Below, in pieces: positions 5,533 through 7,005 of a DNA stretch of 7,005 nucleotides. Under the pieces are notes generated by a model, which did not search any database, was not told the DNA's origin, and was given only the letters and a program-made list of their open reading frames with translations. The position numbers were made by a program, and so were the translations under genes. Position 1 is the first letter of the stretch. Each line of letters opens with the position of its first letter. This DNA comes from UBA9715 sp964553375 (lineage in GTDB: Bacteria; Actinomycetota; Coriobacteriia; Coriobacteriales; Eggerthellaceae), in assembly GCA_964553375.1 (NCBI GenBank), contig CAZKKN010000075.1:1-7005 (forward strand). The letters run 5' to 3'.

Positions 5533-6894
5533 TTATTCGGCACCCAGTTGCACGGCCAAGCCGTCCATGATGTCGTTCACCGTCTTCATGGCGCACATCT
5601 TCCCGCACATGGTGCAGGTGCCCTCAGTGGCAGGCGGAGCGCTTTCGAAGATGGACCGGGCACGTGCAGGATCGATTGCCAGGTCGAACATCTCATCCCA
5701 GGCCACGCGCCGCCTCGCATCGCTCATGCGGTTATCGCGCTCCCGAGCCCCGGGCACCCCTTTGGCGATGTCGGCAGCATGGGCGGCGATCTTCGTGGCC
5801 ACCAATCCTTCGCGCACGTCATCGGCATCGGGCAAGCGCAGATGCTCGGCCGGAGTCACGTAGCACAGGAAATCCGCCCCCGACGAAGCCGCCACGGCAC
5901 CCCCGATGGCGGCCGTAATGTGATCGTAGCCCGGGGCGATATCGCACACAAGCGGCCCCAGCACATAGAAGGGCGCCTGATGGCACAGGCGCTTCTGCAG
6001 CTTCATGTTGGCGGCTATCTCATCCAGGGCCATGTGGCCGGGACCCTCCACCATCACCTGCACGCCGGCATCCCAGGCCCGTTGGGTCAGCTTCCCTATC
6101 TCCACCAGCTCGGCCACCTGGGCGGCATCGGTGCCGTCATAACCGCTGCCGGGCCGCATGGCATCGCCTAGGGATATGCATACGTCGTATTCATGCAGAA
6201 TCGCCAGCACCTCGTCGTAGTACTCGTAAAAGGGGTTCTCGCGGCCAGTGGCTTCCATCCAGGCGAATATAAGGGAGCCGCCCCGCGACACGATGCCGGT
6301 CAGACGGCCCGTTTCCTTGAAGGAATCGATCACCCGGCGGTTCATGCCGGCGTGGATGGTGACGAAGTCGACCCCATCCTCGGCATGAGCACGCACCACA
6401 TCCAGGAAGTCGCGTGGCTCGATGGCCACGAGCGCCTTCTCCAGGTAGCCCAGCGCATCATACATGGGCACAGTACCCACCATAGCCGGCGATTTCGCGA
6501 TGAGCTGCGTTCGGAAGGGGCGCGTCTTGCCGGAGTTCGACAGATCCATGATGGCATCGGCGCCCAGCTCCAAGGCCACAGCGACCTTCTGCCATTCGGC
6601 GGCCTCGTCGGCCAGGTCCCCCGAAATACCTAAGTTCACGTTCACCTTCGTGGACAGCGGCACGCCGTCGAGGGTCGAGCCCACACCGGCGGGGACGAGT
6701 GCGGTGTGGTTGATATTGGCCGGGATGGCGATACGACCGGCGGCAACGGCCTCGCGGATGGCCTGGGGGTCGCGCCCCTCAGCAGCGGCCACAGCGGCCA
6801 TCTGCGGCGTAACGGTGCCGGCGCGAGCGAAGTCGATCTGAGTGATGGGTGTACGTAGGGCCCCGGTGGCAGGCGCAATGGCTTGCGCGTTCAT
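5533..6894 (-). CDS. thiC: Phosphomethylpyrimidine synthase ThiC, short form
   Basis: ThiC is a radical-SAM enzyme that rearranges the purine intermediate aminoimidazole ribotide into HMP-P. At 453 residues it is the short form, lacking the long N-terminal extension of the 631-residue E. coli protein. Family motifs are NVNLGIS (85-91), SNSGKTRPFR (119-128), TIHAGMNR (179-186), SRGGSL (203-208), SLGDAMRPGS (241-250), EGPGHMALDEI (283-293), PGYDHITAAIGGA (321-333) and TPAEHL (347-352). The C-terminal Fe-S cluster motif has Cys427, Cys430 and Cys434 (CTMCGKMC), spaced CX2CX3C rather than the CX2CX4C of the E. coli and Caulobacter type. The start is ATG 6894, with GAAGGGAG of the riboswitch five bases upstream. 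The in-frame extension to 6951 only translates riboswitch. It is the first gene of the thi cluster. Confidence 0.97.
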   Translation of the reverse strand: MNAQAIAPATGALRTPITQIDFARAGTVTPQMAAVAAAEGRDPQAIREAVAAGRIAIPANINHTALVPAGVGSTLDGVPLSTKVNVNLGISGDLADEAAEWQKVAVALELGADAIMDLSNSGKTRPFRTQLIAKSPAMVGTVPMYDALGYLEKALVAIEPRDFLDVVRAHAEDGVDFVTIHAGMNRRVIDSFKETGRLTGIVSRGGSLIFAWMEATGRENPFYEYYDEVLAILHEYDVCISLGDAMRPGSGYDGTDAAQVAELVEIGKLTQRAWDAGVQVMVEGPGHMALDEIAANMKLQKRLCHQAPFYVLGPLVCDIAPGYDHITAAIGGAVAASSGADFLCYVTPAEHLRLPDADDVREGLVATKIAAHAADIAKGVPGARERDNRMSDARRRVAWDEMFDLAIDPARARSIFESAPPATEGTCTMCGKMCAMKTVNDIMDGLAVQLGAE

Positions 6895-6897
6895 AGG

Positions 6898-6991
6898 CGC
6901 TCCCTTCGATGGCATTATCCAACAGGTTCCATGGGTCGAGGTGAAGCGCACCTCCTCTCAGCCTGCCGTATCCCGCAAGCTCCCCGCATCC
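6898..6991 (-). promoter_or_regulatory. TPP riboswitch (THI element) controlling thiC
   Basis: This has the same ordered THI-box motifs as the thiM leader: GGGGAGC, hairpin GCTTGC/GCAGGC, CTGAGAGG, GAGGTG/CACCTC hairpin, CGACCC, GAACCTG, GGATAATGCCA, CGAAGGGAG. The Shine-Dalgarno GAAGGGAG (6907-6900) lies within the conserved 3' end of the aptamer, five bases before the thiC ATG, which points to direct translational control by TPP. GCGCT upstream (7001-6997) could also pair with AGCGC (6902-6898) as a closing stem if transcription starts further upstream. It is nearly identical to the thiM copy. Confidence 0.95.
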
Positions 6992-6997
6992 ATCCTA
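6992..6997 (-). promoter_or_regulatory. Candidate -10 box for thiC
   Basis: TAGGAT on the minus strand stands six bases before GGGGAGC, exactly as TAGAAT does at thiM. The region where a -35 box would lie is beyond the window edge, so the promoter cannot be completed. The repeated position is the main support. Confidence 0.35.
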
Positions 6998-7005
6998 GCG
7001 CAGCA

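Noticed and set aside
5419..6171. Plus-strand ORF of about 250 codons opposite thiC
   Set aside because: It is a GC-driven shadow of thiC with no recognisable motif or ribosome site.
6895..6951. N-terminal extension of ThiC by 19 residues from an upstream GTG
   Set aside because: It is riboswitch sequence. ATG 6894 has GAAGGGAG five bases upstream.
1..7005. CRISPR array or insertion sequence
   Set aside because: I saw no regularly spaced repeats and no transposase-like reading frame. The only long repeat is the riboswitch pair.

Overview
The window looks like a piece of a high-GC Gram-positive chromosome. My best guess is an anaerobic actinobacterium of the Coriobacteriia (Eggerthella/Slackia-like). 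The basis is a GC-rich thiamin cluster with a short-form ThiC, TPP riboswitches that carry the Shine-Dalgarno sequence inside the aptamer, and CCA-encoding tRNA genes. The lineage is inference; no rRNA or other phylogenetic marker is present. Every gene I can support lies on the minus strand, so transcription runs from high to low coordinates.

Right half (about 3021-7005): a thiamin locus in the order thiC, thiM, thiE, thiD. ThiC makes hydroxymethylpyrimidine phosphate (HMP-P). ThiD phosphorylates HMP and HMP-P to HMP-PP. ThiM phosphorylates salvaged thiazole alcohol (HET). ThiE joins the two halves into thiamin phosphate. No thiazole-synthesis gene (thiG, thiH, thiS, thiF) is in view. Both thiC and thiM are preceded by a TPP riboswitch. 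The two aptamers share a 71-bp identical block and differ at only 3 of 88 positions, all in one hairpin loop. thiE and thiD overlap by ATGA.

Middle (about 2609-2911): a tRNA unit with a recognisable promoter, tRNA-Gln(CUG), tRNA-Glu(CUC) and an intrinsic terminator.

Left part (1 to about 2600): visibly AT-richer DNA carrying a Type I restriction-modification locus. A single-TRD HsdS-like gene comes first, then a full-length hsdM, then the first codons of another gene (probably a second hsdS) that overlaps the hsdM stop and runs off the window. The locus starts at an exceptionally good sigma-70-type promoter (TTGACA, 16 bp, TATAAT). That promoter is bracketed by two copies of an 18-bp palindromic element, which suggests a dedicated repressor encoded outside the window. 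Between this promoter and the tRNA terminator is a stretch with only a doubtful small ORF, perhaps a remnant. The composition change beside tRNA-Glu suggests an acquired defence island.
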